Below are positions 1-6,747 of a stretch of DNA of 7,569 nt, piece by piece; within the stretch, counting starts at the first letter, position 1, and every line of letters starts with the position of its first letter. Source of the stretch: Syntrophomonadaceae bacterium (GTDB taxonomy: Bacteria > Bacillota_B > Syntrophomonadia > Syntrophomonadales > Syntrophomonadaceae). Location: positions 1 to 7,569 of the forward strand of contig DAOUSQ010000044.1 of the NCBI GenBank assembly GCA_030627145.1. Reading direction: 5' to 3'. The position numbers were made by a program, and so were the translations under genes. The notes under the pieces are model-generated. The model saw only the letters and a program-made list of their open reading frames with translations. It was not told the origin of the DNA and ran no database searches.

Positions 1-1329
1 AAAATTAGATATTTTGCACAAAAACTGGCTGATGAGGGTAAGACTGAGATGGCCCGAATGTTTAATTTGATGGCACATGGTTATGGTCTCAGCCAGGTGT
101 TAGAAGATGAAACGTTTCTCACCTGTACAGCCTGGAGCTGGGCAAGTTATAGTTTTAAAGGTGGGCTAAATATACCGACTCCTATAACTACCAGCGTGGA
201 AAACCGCTGGTTTAACCACGATTTTCTTGAGTATCTATATCAGGAATTAGGATATGATAGTGAAGAAATAATGCAAATTGTTTTCCGATTTATTCAAGCA
301 GGTAAGAGTGAACATAATCTATTAGATACACTTCTTCCAACCAGGCCTAAAGATGTAACTGTTGTAGTACAGGAAACAACCAGCGAGCCCAGCAAGTATC
401 TAAAGCGTTATGAAAGGAACCCTATTCTTGAACCAGTGGAAGAGAATAAATGGGAATCCAAATATGTTTTGAATCCGGGCGCCTTAAGAATAAAAGATAA
501 AGTCTATTTGTTTTACCGTGCAGTAGGCAAGGATGATATTTCTCACATTGGACTGGCAATCAGTGATGGTTATAATATTTTACAAAGACTGCCTGAACCA
601 ATTTTTTCACCAGCTACTCCTGAAGAAAAAATGGGATGTGAAGATCCAAGATTAATTATTGTTGAAGATAAAATATTTATGCTCTATACAGCATATGATG
701 GAAACATTGCTCAGATAGCTGCAGCTTCAATAAAAGTTGAGGATTTTATTAAGGGGGATTATAAAAACTGGCAAAGAGAAGGTCTGGCATTCAAAAATAT
801 ATGGGATAAAGATGCAATTTTATTCCCTGAAAAAATTAATGGGAAATATGTTATTTATCATAGAATAGAGCCGAGTATCTGGGTTACTTATATGAATGAA
901 GTAAAATTCCCTTTGAAAGAAAAACACGCTATTATTATAGGACCCAGACCTGGTCGTATGTGGGACTCTTTGAAAATTGGGGCAGGGGCGCAACCTCTTA
1001 AGACTAAATATGGATGGCTTTTGATATATCATGGAGTAGATTACAATTATGTTTATCGTCTGGGAGTAATACTTGTTGATTTAAATAATCCCCAGAAAGT
1101 TATATATCGCTCTCCCAATCCTATATTAGAACCTGAAGAAGATTATGAAATAGGATTAAGCGGTGCATGGGTACCCAATGTGGTGTTTACCTGTGGAGCA
1201 GTACCTGGCTATGATAAAGAAGTGCTTGAAGATGATGACGAAATACTAGTATATTATGGTGCAGCTGATACAAGTATAGGAGTAGCCACAGCCACACTTG
1301 CTGAATTAATCCCGGAAGAATTTCGATAA
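1..1329 (+). CDS. GH130 family beta-mannoside phosphorylase/hydrolase with N-terminal extension (5' end outside window)
   Basis: The reading frame is open from base 1 with no stop, and the codons before the first Met (49) read as a plausible helix, so I treat the gene as running in from the left. Numbering from that Met, the GH130 five-bladed propeller begins near residue 118 (KRYERNPILEP) and runs to the end. Family hallmarks are NPGALRIKDKVYLFYRAV (142-159), GCEDPR (196-201, with the Asp expected to act as general acid), LFPEKINGKY (258-267) followed by HR (271-272), GAGAQPLKT (311-319), VPNVVF (375-380) and VYYGAAD (401-407). The basic residues R156, K262, H271 and R272 suit a phosphorylase, which would release mannose 1-phosphate, rather than a GH130 hydrolase; this is judged from memory without an alignment. 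Residues 1-115 are not part of the propeller and I do not recognise them. There is no signal peptide in view, so action in the cytoplasm is likely. The gene converges on the mannan operon and ends 55 bases from it. The bond specificity (beta-1,2 or beta-1,4) cannot be read from sequence. Confidence 0.85.
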   Translation, partial: KIRYFAQKLADEGKTEMARMFNLMAHGYGLSQVLEDETFLTCTAWSWASYSFKGGLNIPTPITTSVENRWFNHDFLEYLYQELGYDSEEIMQIVFRFIQAGKSEHNLLDTLLPTRPKDVTVVVQETTSEPSKYLKRYERNPILEPVEENKWESKYVLNPGALRIKDKVYLFYRAVGKDDISHIGLAISDGYNILQRLPEPIFSPATPEEKMGCEDPRLIIVEDKIFMLYTAYDGNIAQIAAASIKVEDFIKGDYKNWQREGLAFKNIWDKDAILFPEKINGKYVIYHRIEPSIWVTYMNEVKFPLKEKHAIIIGPRPGRMWDSLKIGAGAQPLKTKYGWLLIYHGVDYNYVYRLGVILVDLNNPQKVIYRSPNPILEPEEDYEIGLSGAWVPNVVFTCGAVPGYDKEVLEDDDEILVYYGAADTSIGVATATLAELIPEEFR

Positions 1330-1339
1330 TAATTATATA

Positions 1340-1373
1340 TTAAAAAGAACCGGAATATCTCCAGCCTTTTTAA
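1340..1373. terminator. Possible bidirectional terminator between convergent genes
   Basis: TTAAAAAG (1340-1347) can pair with CTTTTTAA (1366-1373), and inside it GGA can pair with TCC. The A-run on one side and T-run on the other would give a U-tract in both directions. It lies in the 55-base gap between two convergent stops, where a shared terminator is expected. The stem is mostly A/T and has an internal mismatch, so it is weak as a stand-alone prediction. Confidence 0.4.
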
Positions 1374-1384
1374 AATAATAAATT

Positions 1385-2407
1385 TCAAGAGGATTTATCT
1401 ATATCTATTTCTTGTTCAATAAATCCTTTCATCAGTGTATCGCTGAATAATAGGGAAAGGACTGCCTCTGCACCTTGATTTAAATTTAAACCTTCGGGAG
1501 TTAAAGCGTCACAACATCCTCCGGTATTCTCATCATAAAGAGAAATCCCGTGTATATTTTTACCGCGATACCATTTATAAGCTTTAACAGCAAGTTCTAA
1601 ATATTCTATCTCACCAATTATTTCATAGGCTTCAAGACATGAATAAACAACCGAAACCGCGTCTACTGGTTGTTGATCAAATAATGGTATAGTTCCACCT
1701 TTTTGATACCATCCCCTGTTTCCAATTATATTTAAATATCCGTTTTTAAAAAGTGTATTACACAGGAAATTTAAAGAATCATGCCCTGTTTTCAAGCATT
1801 TCTTATCTCCATTTACTGCATAAACGTTAAACAGAGCTTGAGGTAATATTCCATTACAGTAAGTTAAATTTTCTTCAAACCACATCCAGTTTTTACTGTG
1901 ATTTAATTGGTAAAAACTTATTAAGCGTTCACTCAAAAGGGAAACAAGTCTATCAAATTTCTTACCATCAAAATCTTCTGGTTGGCTTTTACATAATGCA
2001 AGAAGGGCATAAGCAATTCCACGGGGAGAACTGAAATTAATAACCCGCATAATATTTCGAATTAGCATTTCTTTACACATGTTGCTTACTTTATTCCATT
2101 GACTTAAAGTACCCAGGCTGCAGGCAAGTAATGCTCTCCCGATGCTGTCCTCAGAGTCAAAACGAGAGGAATATTTATTTTGAAAGAAGAAATTTGACCA
2201 ACTCCCATCACTTCTCTGAGAATTGTAAAGGTAGGATGCATATTTAATAGCATAATTATATCCATTTTCCATTGATAAGGATACAATAAAAGCCCGGGCA
2301 TTATCATCCAGAGTATAACCACTCATAGGATCAGGGGTAGATAATACTGAAAACTGCAGCATGCCGATTTCATCAGTCATATGCAATAAATGTCTATAAT
2401 CCGGCAT
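1385..2407 (-). CDS. Six-hairpin (alpha/alpha)6-barrel protein linked to mannosyltransferase clusters
   Basis: This 340-residue protein has no signal peptide or membrane segment. Its repeated helical blocks with conserved aromatic and acidic patches look like a six-hairpin glycosidase-type toroid. Conserved-looking motifs in order are TLDDNARA (32-39), EDSIGRALLA (86-95), SPRGIAYALL (127-136), WMWFEENLTYCNG (174-186), GNRGWYQKGG (229-238), DQQPVDA (244-250) and NLNQGAEAVLSLL (308-320). From memory, proteins with these motifs sit beside, or are fused to, GT4 glycosyltransferases and occur with GH130 genes, but I know of no settled biochemical role. The start at 2407 lies inside the 3' end of the GT4 gene, a 14-base overlap that suggests translational coupling and joint function. 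A TAA lies two codons upstream in frame, so the start cannot move far. It may act as a mannoside-processing hydrolase or lyase, or as a non-catalytic partner of the transferase; the sequence does not decide. Confidence 0.8.
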   Translation of the reverse strand: MPDYRHLLHMTDEIGMLQFSVLSTPDPMSGYTLDDNARAFIVSLSMENGYNYAIKYASYLYNSQRSDGSWSNFFFQNKYSSRFDSEDSIGRALLACSLGTLSQWNKVSNMCKEMLIRNIMRVINFSSPRGIAYALLALCKSQPEDFDGKKFDRLVSLLSERLISFYQLNHSKNWMWFEENLTYCNGILPQALFNVYAVNGDKKCLKTGHDSLNFLCNTLFKNGYLNIIGNRGWYQKGGTIPLFDQQPVDAVSVVYSCLEAYEIIGEIEYLELAVKAYKWYRGKNIHGISLYDENTGGCCDALTPEGLNLNQGAEAVLSLLFSDTLMKGFIEQEIDIDKSS

Positions 2408-3569
2408 AATTTAAATTTTTCTCCTCCTTTTTACGGGTTTGAATTAAAATATTATTAATTAGCTCAGTATAATTTTTCCCAATATTTGGCCAACTCCAGG
2501 TTTTTCCTAACTCGTAGGCCTTTTGCATTAAACTGGATTTAAGTTCAGGGTCAGATAATATTTTTTTAATTAATTCTGCTAATATATGGGGATCAGCTTC
2601 ATCTGCTAAAAGCCCCCGTCCATTATTTAATACTTCAAGTGCATAAGAATAGGATGTTGATACAATAGCTCTTCCGCATCCAACGGCGAAAGCTAAAGTA
2701 CCGCTTACTGCCTGGTCTTTATTAGGATAAGGACTCAGGTAAATATCAGTGAGGTACAGGTATTCTCCTAATTCTTCATCAGATAAAAATTTGTTTACAA
2801 AGTGTATATTATCTTCTATTTGTAAATCGTGAACCAGGTTTTCAAGCATATGGCGATATCTTTCTCCCTCATATTTTTGTAATGTAGGATGGGTTTGCCC
2901 CAGGATAAAATAATGAGCTGAAGGAAAATTTTTTACTACTTCAGCCATTGCTTTTATTCCCAGATCTAATCCTTTTCCAGGTCCAATAAGGCCGAAAGTA
3001 GTTATGATATTTTTATCAGCCAGGTCATATTTGTGTTTTAATTTTTCTGCCGGATGCTTTTTAAAATCAGGTACTCCATGGTTTATTACATGGATAGACT
3101 CAGAAGCAACTCCATATAGATCATGCAGAAGATGTGATGATTTCTCCGTCATGCATACTACAGCTGATGCATTTAAACACAATTTATTAAGAACATATTT
3201 TTGATTTCTCTTTGGTTGTGGTAATACAGTATGAGTTACAACAATATATGGCTTATTGAGCATTTCAATAAAATCTATAATGAATTCACCGTCTTGTCCA
3301 CCATATATGCCGTATTCATGCTGGATAATTACCATGTCAATATCAGGGTCATTATTAATATGATGTGCTGCCTTAATATAATCACGTTTTTTTTGCTGCC
3401 TTATTTTAAAAATTACTTCCTTTCCATAACGGTCTTTAAAATCAGTATCAAATACTGCCATTATTTTAACATTATTTTTTTGAAGTAAAAGACTTTTATA
3501 CAAATCCATGGAAAATGTAGCAATACCACATTGTTTTGGGGGGTAAGTTCCCAGGTTAACTATAGTCAT
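2394..3569 (-). CDS. GT4 family (GT-B fold) glycosyltransferase, probable mannosyltransferase
   Basis: This 391-residue protein has the two-domain layout of retaining GT-B transferases. The N-terminal acceptor domain opens with YPPKQCGIATF (9-19), a glycine loop typical of GT4 enzymes, and carries QHEYGIYGGQDG (83-94). The C-terminal nucleotide-sugar domain begins near FGLIGPGKGLDLGIKAM (192-208). The usual E-x7-E donor motif before the CG of the loop is not there: by my alignment the two Glu positions are Q286 and F294 in DQAVSGTLAFAVGCG. I recall QxxSGTLAxA in a subgroup of GT4, so this looks like a subfamily trait and not damage. No membrane segment is seen; action is cytosolic or at the inner face of the membrane. 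Since GDP-mannose genes lie just upstream, mannose is the likely donor sugar. The start at 3569 is backed by AAGGAG at 3585-3580 with 10 bases of spacing. It follows manB by 35 bases and overlaps the next gene by 14. Confidence 0.85.
   Translation of the reverse strand: MTIVNLGTYPPKQCGIATFSMDLYKSLLLQKNNVKIMAVFDTDFKDRYGKEVIFKIRQQKKRDYIKAAHHINNDPDIDMVIIQHEYGIYGGQDGEFIIDFIEMLNKPYIVVTHTVLPQPKRNQKYVLNKLCLNASAVVCMTEKSSHLLHDLYGVASESIHVINHGVPDFKKHPAEKLKHKYDLADKNIITTFGLIGPGKGLDLGIKAMAEVVKNFPSAHYFILGQTHPTLQKYEGERYRHMLENLVHDLQIEDNIHFVNKFLSDEELGEYLYLTDIYLSPYPNKDQAVSGTLAFAVGCGRAIVSTSYSYALEVLNNGRGLLADEADPHILAELIKKILSDPELKSSLMQKAYELGKTWSWPNIGKNYTELINNILIQTRKKEEKNLNYAGL
2421..2430 (-). promoter_or_regulatory. 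Ribosome binding site of the six-hairpin gene, inside the GT4 gene
   Basis: On the minus strand these bases read AAAGGAGGAG, a near-perfect anti-16S match. It lies within the last codons of the GT4 gene. The spacing from AGGAGG to the ATG at 2407 is about 15 bases, longer than usual. The only other in-frame option between them is an ATT codon, so the ATG remains the best start. Confidence 0.7.
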
Positions 3570-3604
3570 AATCTTATCACTCCTTAATCTTATGATATTA
3601 TTTT

Positions 3605-4969
3605 TTACAGGTAACTATTTTCCACCCCGATTTCTGCTAAGTAGGAAAATAATTCATTTGTTATATTATCAAGTGTTTCCATAGTATTACCTTCACAACG
3701 AACAATTATTTCTGGACCGGTATTTGAAGCACGAACAAGCCCCCAGCCATTGGGAAATAGTATTCGTGCCCCATCAATATCAATAATTTTGTATTTGTTT
3801 TTAAAATGGTTAAGAACCTTGTCAACAATATCAAATTTTTCCTCATCAGAACTGGTTAACCGGATTTCGGGAGTTGCATAATACCGGGGAACATCTGAAA
3901 GCATTTCACTTATTGTTTTTTCACTTCTGGATAACAAAGCAATAAGCCTTGCTCCGGCATAGAGGGCATCATCAAAACCGTAGTAATCATCAGCAAAAAA
4001 CAGGTGTCCCGACATTTCCCCTGTAAAAACAGCGCCTATTTCTTTCATTTTAGCTTTTATTAAAGAGTGGCCTGTTTTATAGATAATTGGCTCGCCTCCC
4101 AACCGTTCTATTTCATCAATCAGGCTCTGGGAACATTTTACTTCGACTATACATTTGGATTTAGGATAACGGGGCAGAATATCTCGCCAGAATAATATCA
4201 TGAGCATATCTCCCCATATTATGTTTCCTTCAGCATCAACTACTCCTAACCGGTCACCATCCCCGTCAATTCCTATACCTATGGCTGCATTATTTTTTTG
4301 CACTTCAATAATTAAATCCTTCATATTTTCTGGATCTACAGGATCAGGATGATGATTGGGAAAAGTAGGATCAGATTTACAATAAAGTTCGATTACTTCA
4401 CAACCGAGGCGGCGAAATATATCAGGTGCGAAAAAAGAAGCGGTTCCATTTCCACAGTCAACTACAATTTTGGGGATATGAGGCCCGAGTTTTATTTTAT
4501 TATTTATCATTTCCATATAATCTTCAGTAATGTCGATATTTTGAATTGAGCCCTTTGAAGCAGAAATAAAATCTTTTTTGTCAATCATTTCTCGAATATT
4601 TTGAATCTGTTCCCCATAAATGGTGGAATCTCCAAGAAGAAGCTTACAACCGTTATATTCGGATGGATTATGACTTGCAGTTATCATAATACCAGCTTTA
4701 ATATCCATATGCCTGCCTGCAAAATAAAACATAGGAGTAACAACCACTCCCAGGTCGACTATTTCACAGCCTGAATTTAACAGAGCATCTACAGTTATAT
4801 CACGCATATGCGGTGAAGAAAGGCGATTATCTCTTCCCACTAATACTTTTTTATGTCCGGATCTAATAGCGTAAGTAGCAAAAGCTCGTGCTATATCATA
4901 CATAAGCCTGTCATCAAGTTCCTTATTAACTATTCCCCTTATATCATATTGTCGAAAGATGTTCTTCAT
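3605..4969 (-). CDS. manB: Phosphomannomutase/phosphoglucomutase
   Basis: The enzyme interconverts mannose 6-phosphate and mannose 1-phosphate (often glucose phosphates too) and belongs to the alpha-D-phosphohexomutase superfamily. Numbered from the chosen start (454 residues, normal for the family), all four active-site loops are present: TASHNPSEYNG (97-107) with Ser99 as the phosphorylated serine, the metal site DGDGDR (235-240), the sugar-binding loop GEMSGH (317-322), and the phosphate-binding loop RASNTGPE (413-420). The N-terminal FRQYDIRG is also typical. I start at ATG 4969 because AAGGAGGGG (4984-4976) sits ideally upstream; longer starts at 4990 (ATG) or 4996 (TTG) would put this site inside the gene and lack sites of their own. 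Second gene of the operon, 38 bases after manC. Sequence alone cannot tell mannose from glucose preference, but the manC partner favours mannose. Confidence 0.93.
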   Translation of the reverse strand: MKNIFRQYDIRGIVNKELDDRLMYDIARAFATYAIRSGHKKVLVGRDNRLSSPHMRDITVDALLNSGCEIVDLGVVVTPMFYFAGRHMDIKAGIMITASHNPSEYNGCKLLLGDSTIYGEQIQNIREMIDKKDFISASKGSIQNIDITEDYMEMINNKIKLGPHIPKIVVDCGNGTASFFAPDIFRRLGCEVIELYCKSDPTFPNHHPDPVDPENMKDLIIEVQKNNAAIGIGIDGDGDRLGVVDAEGNIIWGDMLMILFWRDILPRYPKSKCIVEVKCSQSLIDEIERLGGEPIIYKTGHSLIKAKMKEIGAVFTGEMSGHLFFADDYYGFDDALYAGARLIALLSRSEKTISEMLSDVPRYYATPEIRLTSSDEEKFDIVDKVLNHFKNKYKIIDIDGARILFPNGWGLVRASNTGPEIIVRCEGNTMETLDNITNELFSYLAEIGVENSYL

Positions 4970-4975
4970 ACAAAT

Positions 4976-4984
4976 CCCCTCCTT
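4976..4984 (-). promoter_or_regulatory. Ribosome binding site deciding the manB start
   Basis: The minus strand reads AAGGAGGGG here, with 8 bases between AGGAGG and the ATG at 4969. It fixes the protein start at MKNIFRQYDIRG and rules against the upstream TTG and ATG in the same frame. Confidence 0.8.
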
Positions 4985-5007
4985 AAGCATTTCCAATGAT
5001 ATTTGAA

Positions 5008-6054
5008 CTATAATAAATCAAAACGCTTCTGTTGCTTCAGGTAATCAACTATATTACGTACATCCTGAGATTTATTACGGTCAGCCACTAGAATAATGTC
5101 ATCAGTTTCCACTAATAACACGTCCTGCAGGCCATATAACACTACAGTTTTTTCAGACTGTTTTACAATACAGTTATTACTTTCCATAACAATAATATCT
5201 TTACCGGTACAGACATTATTTTTGTTATCTTGTTTATGCAGTTCAGCCAGAGCATCCCAGCTTCCCAGGTCACACCAGCCGAAATTGCCTGGAATAACAG
5301 CCATACGATTAGATTTTTCAGCTATTGCATAATCCAGGCTGATATCGGGAAGATCAGAGTAAGAATTAATATATTTATCATAGCCCTGCGCTATTTTTTC
5401 AAATACTTCGGGCAGGTATTTCTGAAATTCTTCTAATAAAACTCTGGCTTTTCCCATGTATATACCTGCATTCCACATATGCTGCCCTGTTGTTAAATAG
5501 GATTTAGCTGCTTGCAGGTCTGGTTTTTCGCAGAATGAATTCACTTGATATACTCCTGGTATTTCTCCAATCTCCCATTTTATTCTTTCTATATACCCAA
5601 AACCAGTTTCTGGACGAGTGGGAGGGATACCAATAGTTACCAGGTGATCATTTTTAGCAGTAAGGATACCGCGATTGATGCTTTCAGTAAATGCTTCAAT
5701 ATCAAGAACATGGTGGTCTGCCGGGAAAAAACCTAAAATAGCGTCTTGATTTTCTCTATAATATTTTGATAGAATCAGTCCTGCTGCGGGGGCAGTATTT
5801 TTCCCCTCTGGTTCACTGAGAATTTCAATAAGATGAGCATCAGTTCTTTCCTTTACAATTTGCTCAATACTACCTAAAAGGGCATCACTGGTGATAATAA
5901 TTATATGTTCAGAACCAGCTGTAATTAAGCGATCAATTGTATGATCAAGCATTGATTTATTTTCTATAAATTTGCAAATCTGTTTAGGATGTTCTTTACG
6001 ACTTTCTGGCCAGAGGCGCAAACCTTTCCCACCGGCTAGGATTACTGAAATCAT
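5008..6054 (-). CDS. manC: Mannose-1-phosphate guanylyltransferase (GDP-mannose pyrophosphorylase)
   Basis: The enzyme makes GDP-mannose and pyrophosphate from mannose 1-phosphate and GTP. The 348 residues form a nucleotidyltransferase domain with all expected signatures: LAGGKGLRLWPESR (6-19), EPEGKNTAPA (81-90), FPADH (110-114), ETGFGYI (149-155), FCEKP (174-178), WNAGIY (194-199), DYAIAEKS (241-248) and GWCDLGSWDAL (259-269). It lacks the C-terminal cupin phosphomannose isomerase domain of the approximately 480-residue bifunctional type, so Man-6-P must come from another isomerase outside this window. The start at 6054 follows GGAGGT (6067-6062) with 7 bases of spacing; an in-frame ATG at 6069 overlaps that site and is not the start. 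First gene of the four-gene minus-strand operon, preceded by a likely sigma-A type promoter. Confidence 0.95.
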   Translation of the reverse strand: MISVILAGGKGLRLWPESRKEHPKQICKFIENKSMLDHTIDRLITAGSEHIIIITSDALLGSIEQIVKERTDAHLIEILSEPEGKNTAPAAGLILSKYYRENQDAILGFFPADHHVLDIEAFTESINRGILTAKNDHLVTIGIPPTRPETGFGYIERIKWEIGEIPGVYQVNSFCEKPDLQAAKSYLTTGQHMWNAGIYMGKARVLLEEFQKYLPEVFEKIAQGYDKYINSYSDLPDISLDYAIAEKSNRMAVIPGNFGWCDLGSWDALAELHKQDNKNNVCTGKDIIVMESNNCIVKQSEKTVVLYGLQDVLLVETDDIILVADRNKSQDVRNIVDYLKQQKRFDLL

Positions 6055-6061
6055 AATTTGT

Positions 6062-6067
6062 ACCTCC
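6062..6067 (-). promoter_or_regulatory. Ribosome binding site deciding the manC start
   Basis: GGAGGT on the minus strand lies 7 bases before the ATG at 6054. The upstream in-frame ATG (6069-6067) shares its G with this site, so the longer protein is an over-call. Confidence 0.8.
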
Positions 6068-6100
6068 ATTTAAGCTGACAATCTATTTTATGTTATAACC

Positions 6101-6131
6101 AATATAAAATATTCTTGTAACTTAATGTCAA
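6101..6131 (-). promoter_or_regulatory. Likely sigma-A promoter of the manC-manB-GT4 operon
   Basis: On the minus strand a perfect -35 box TTGACA lies at 6131-6126. Possible -10 boxes follow: TATATT (6106-6101, five of six matches, 19-base spacer) or TTTATA with a 17-base spacer. Transcription would start near 6094, leaving about 40 bases of leader before manC. No operator or riboswitch fold is evident in that leader. The -10 is less certain than the -35. Confidence 0.5.
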
Positions 6132-6347
6132 ACAACTAAAACAAAATAAAATTTTCTACACTCCTATTAGTATGACCGCTTATGAAGGATTCTATAAGTA
6201 GTTGTTATTATAGTAAAAAATAATAGATTTAAAAGCATAAAAAACTATAATAAATGAATTGATAAATACATAAGTTATATTAATATAAATTTTAACCATA
6301 AATAGCCAATTTTGCAACCCCTCGGTATATGTATGATTGTTTGTCAA

Positions 6348-6356
6348 TGGTATAAT
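6348..6356 (+). promoter_or_regulatory. Extended -10 promoter element (TGGTATAAT) before the 77-residue gene
   Basis: TGGTATAAT is a perfect -10 with the TGN extension, which can work without a good -35; none is seen at the right distance. A start near 6361-6363 would leave a leader of only about 10 bases, placing the ribosome site AGGGGTGA (6361-6368) at the very 5' end of the message. That tight fit is either a true short leader or a sign that the real promoter lies further up. Confidence 0.4.
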
Positions 6357-6372
6357 TAATAGGGGTGATTTT

Positions 6373-6606
6373 ATGACAATGGAAATTAAGATGCAGGTAT
6401 TAAAAGAGACAAATAAAAAAATAAATGATCTTAAGGAATTTAACATTCCCGTTTTACTAAAAACTATTGATGAATATGAAAAGGCCGATGCTGAAAAGCT
6501 GTTTATTGATCAGCAGAAAGCTCTGCTGCAGAAAGCATATGCCAGGATAGATGAACTTGAAGCTAAACGCAACAGGATTATGAAAGAATTAGCCAGAGAT
6601 TTTTAA
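6373..6606 (+). CDS. Small hypothetical protein, probably coiled coil (77 residues)
   Basis: I do not recognise this protein. It is highly charged (rich in Lys, Glu, Asp) without a signal peptide, membrane segment or cysteine. Heptad-like spacing of Leu/Ile/Ala, as in LLQKAYARIDELEAKRNRIM in the C-terminal half, predicts long helices and probably a coiled coil, with a break at FNIPVL in the first half. Its size and make-up recall small export chaperones such as the FliT type, but there is no motif to support that. I chose ATG 6373 because AGGGGTGA lies just ahead with a good spacing; a TTG further up at 6337 lacks a site and would overlap the likely promoter. It stands alone: divergent from manC, with its own promoter element and followed by a terminator, so it appears to be a one-gene unit. 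The frame uses ordinary codons and looks like a real gene. Confidence 0.7.
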   Translation: MTMEIKMQVLKETNKKINDLKEFNIPVLLKTIDEYEKADAEKLFIDQQKALLQKAYARIDELEAKRNRIMKELARDF

Positions 6607-6689
6607 TAGTTGCAGGAATCCGGTGAGTTTTTGCCAGAAAGCATTAGGTCTATTTAGTGTTTAAATTATGTTGGACAAAACCCATGTAT

Positions 6690-6722
6690 AACACCTGTCT
6701 AATATAGATAGGTGTTTATTTT
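6690..6722 (+). terminator. Rho-independent terminator after the 77-residue gene
   Basis: AACACCTGTCTA (6690-6701) pairs with TAGATAGGTGTT (6705-6716) over 12 positions with a single G-U wobble, closed by a 3-base loop. TATTTT follows at 6717-6722. The T-run is only on the plus-strand side, so it ends transcripts coming from the small gene. It lies 84 bases past that gene's stop. Confidence 0.8.
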
Positions 6723-6747
6723 ATGATAAAAAAGCCCTAAAAAATAA

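Larger units (their letters stand above)
6055..6372. other. Divergent intergenic region between manC and the 77-residue gene
   Basis: About 318 bases of strongly A/T-rich DNA separate the divergent genes. It contains the manC promoter and ribosome site on the left and a promoter-like element for the small gene on the right. In the middle, TTGATA (6259-6264) followed by TATAAA (6284-6289) could be a weak second plus-strand promoter with a 19-base spacer. AACAACTA (6131-6138) and TAGTTGTT (6199-6206) are an 8-base inverted pair 60 bases apart, probably chance. I see no tRNA, riboswitch or convincing ORF in it. Confidence 0.6.

Noticed and set aside
3231..3488. Plus-strand 85-residue ORF within the GT4 gene
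   Set aside because: It is the antisense shadow of a well-supported GT4 reading frame and lacks a ribosome site.
5096..5436. Two overlapping plus-strand ORFs within manC
   Set aside because: They are antisense to conserved ManC motifs and have no independent signals.
6131..6206. Inverted pair AACAACTA / TAGTTGTT in the divergent intergenic region
   Set aside because: Eight bases at 60-base distance in such A/T-rich DNA is expected by chance, and the arms do not frame a promoter as an operator would.
6192..6446. Minus-strand ORF of 84 hydrophobic residues over the intergenic region
   Set aside because: It begins inside the plus-strand small gene, is driven by A/T-rich low-complexity codons (Ile, Phe, Tyr, Asn), has no ribosome site and overlaps promoter elements.
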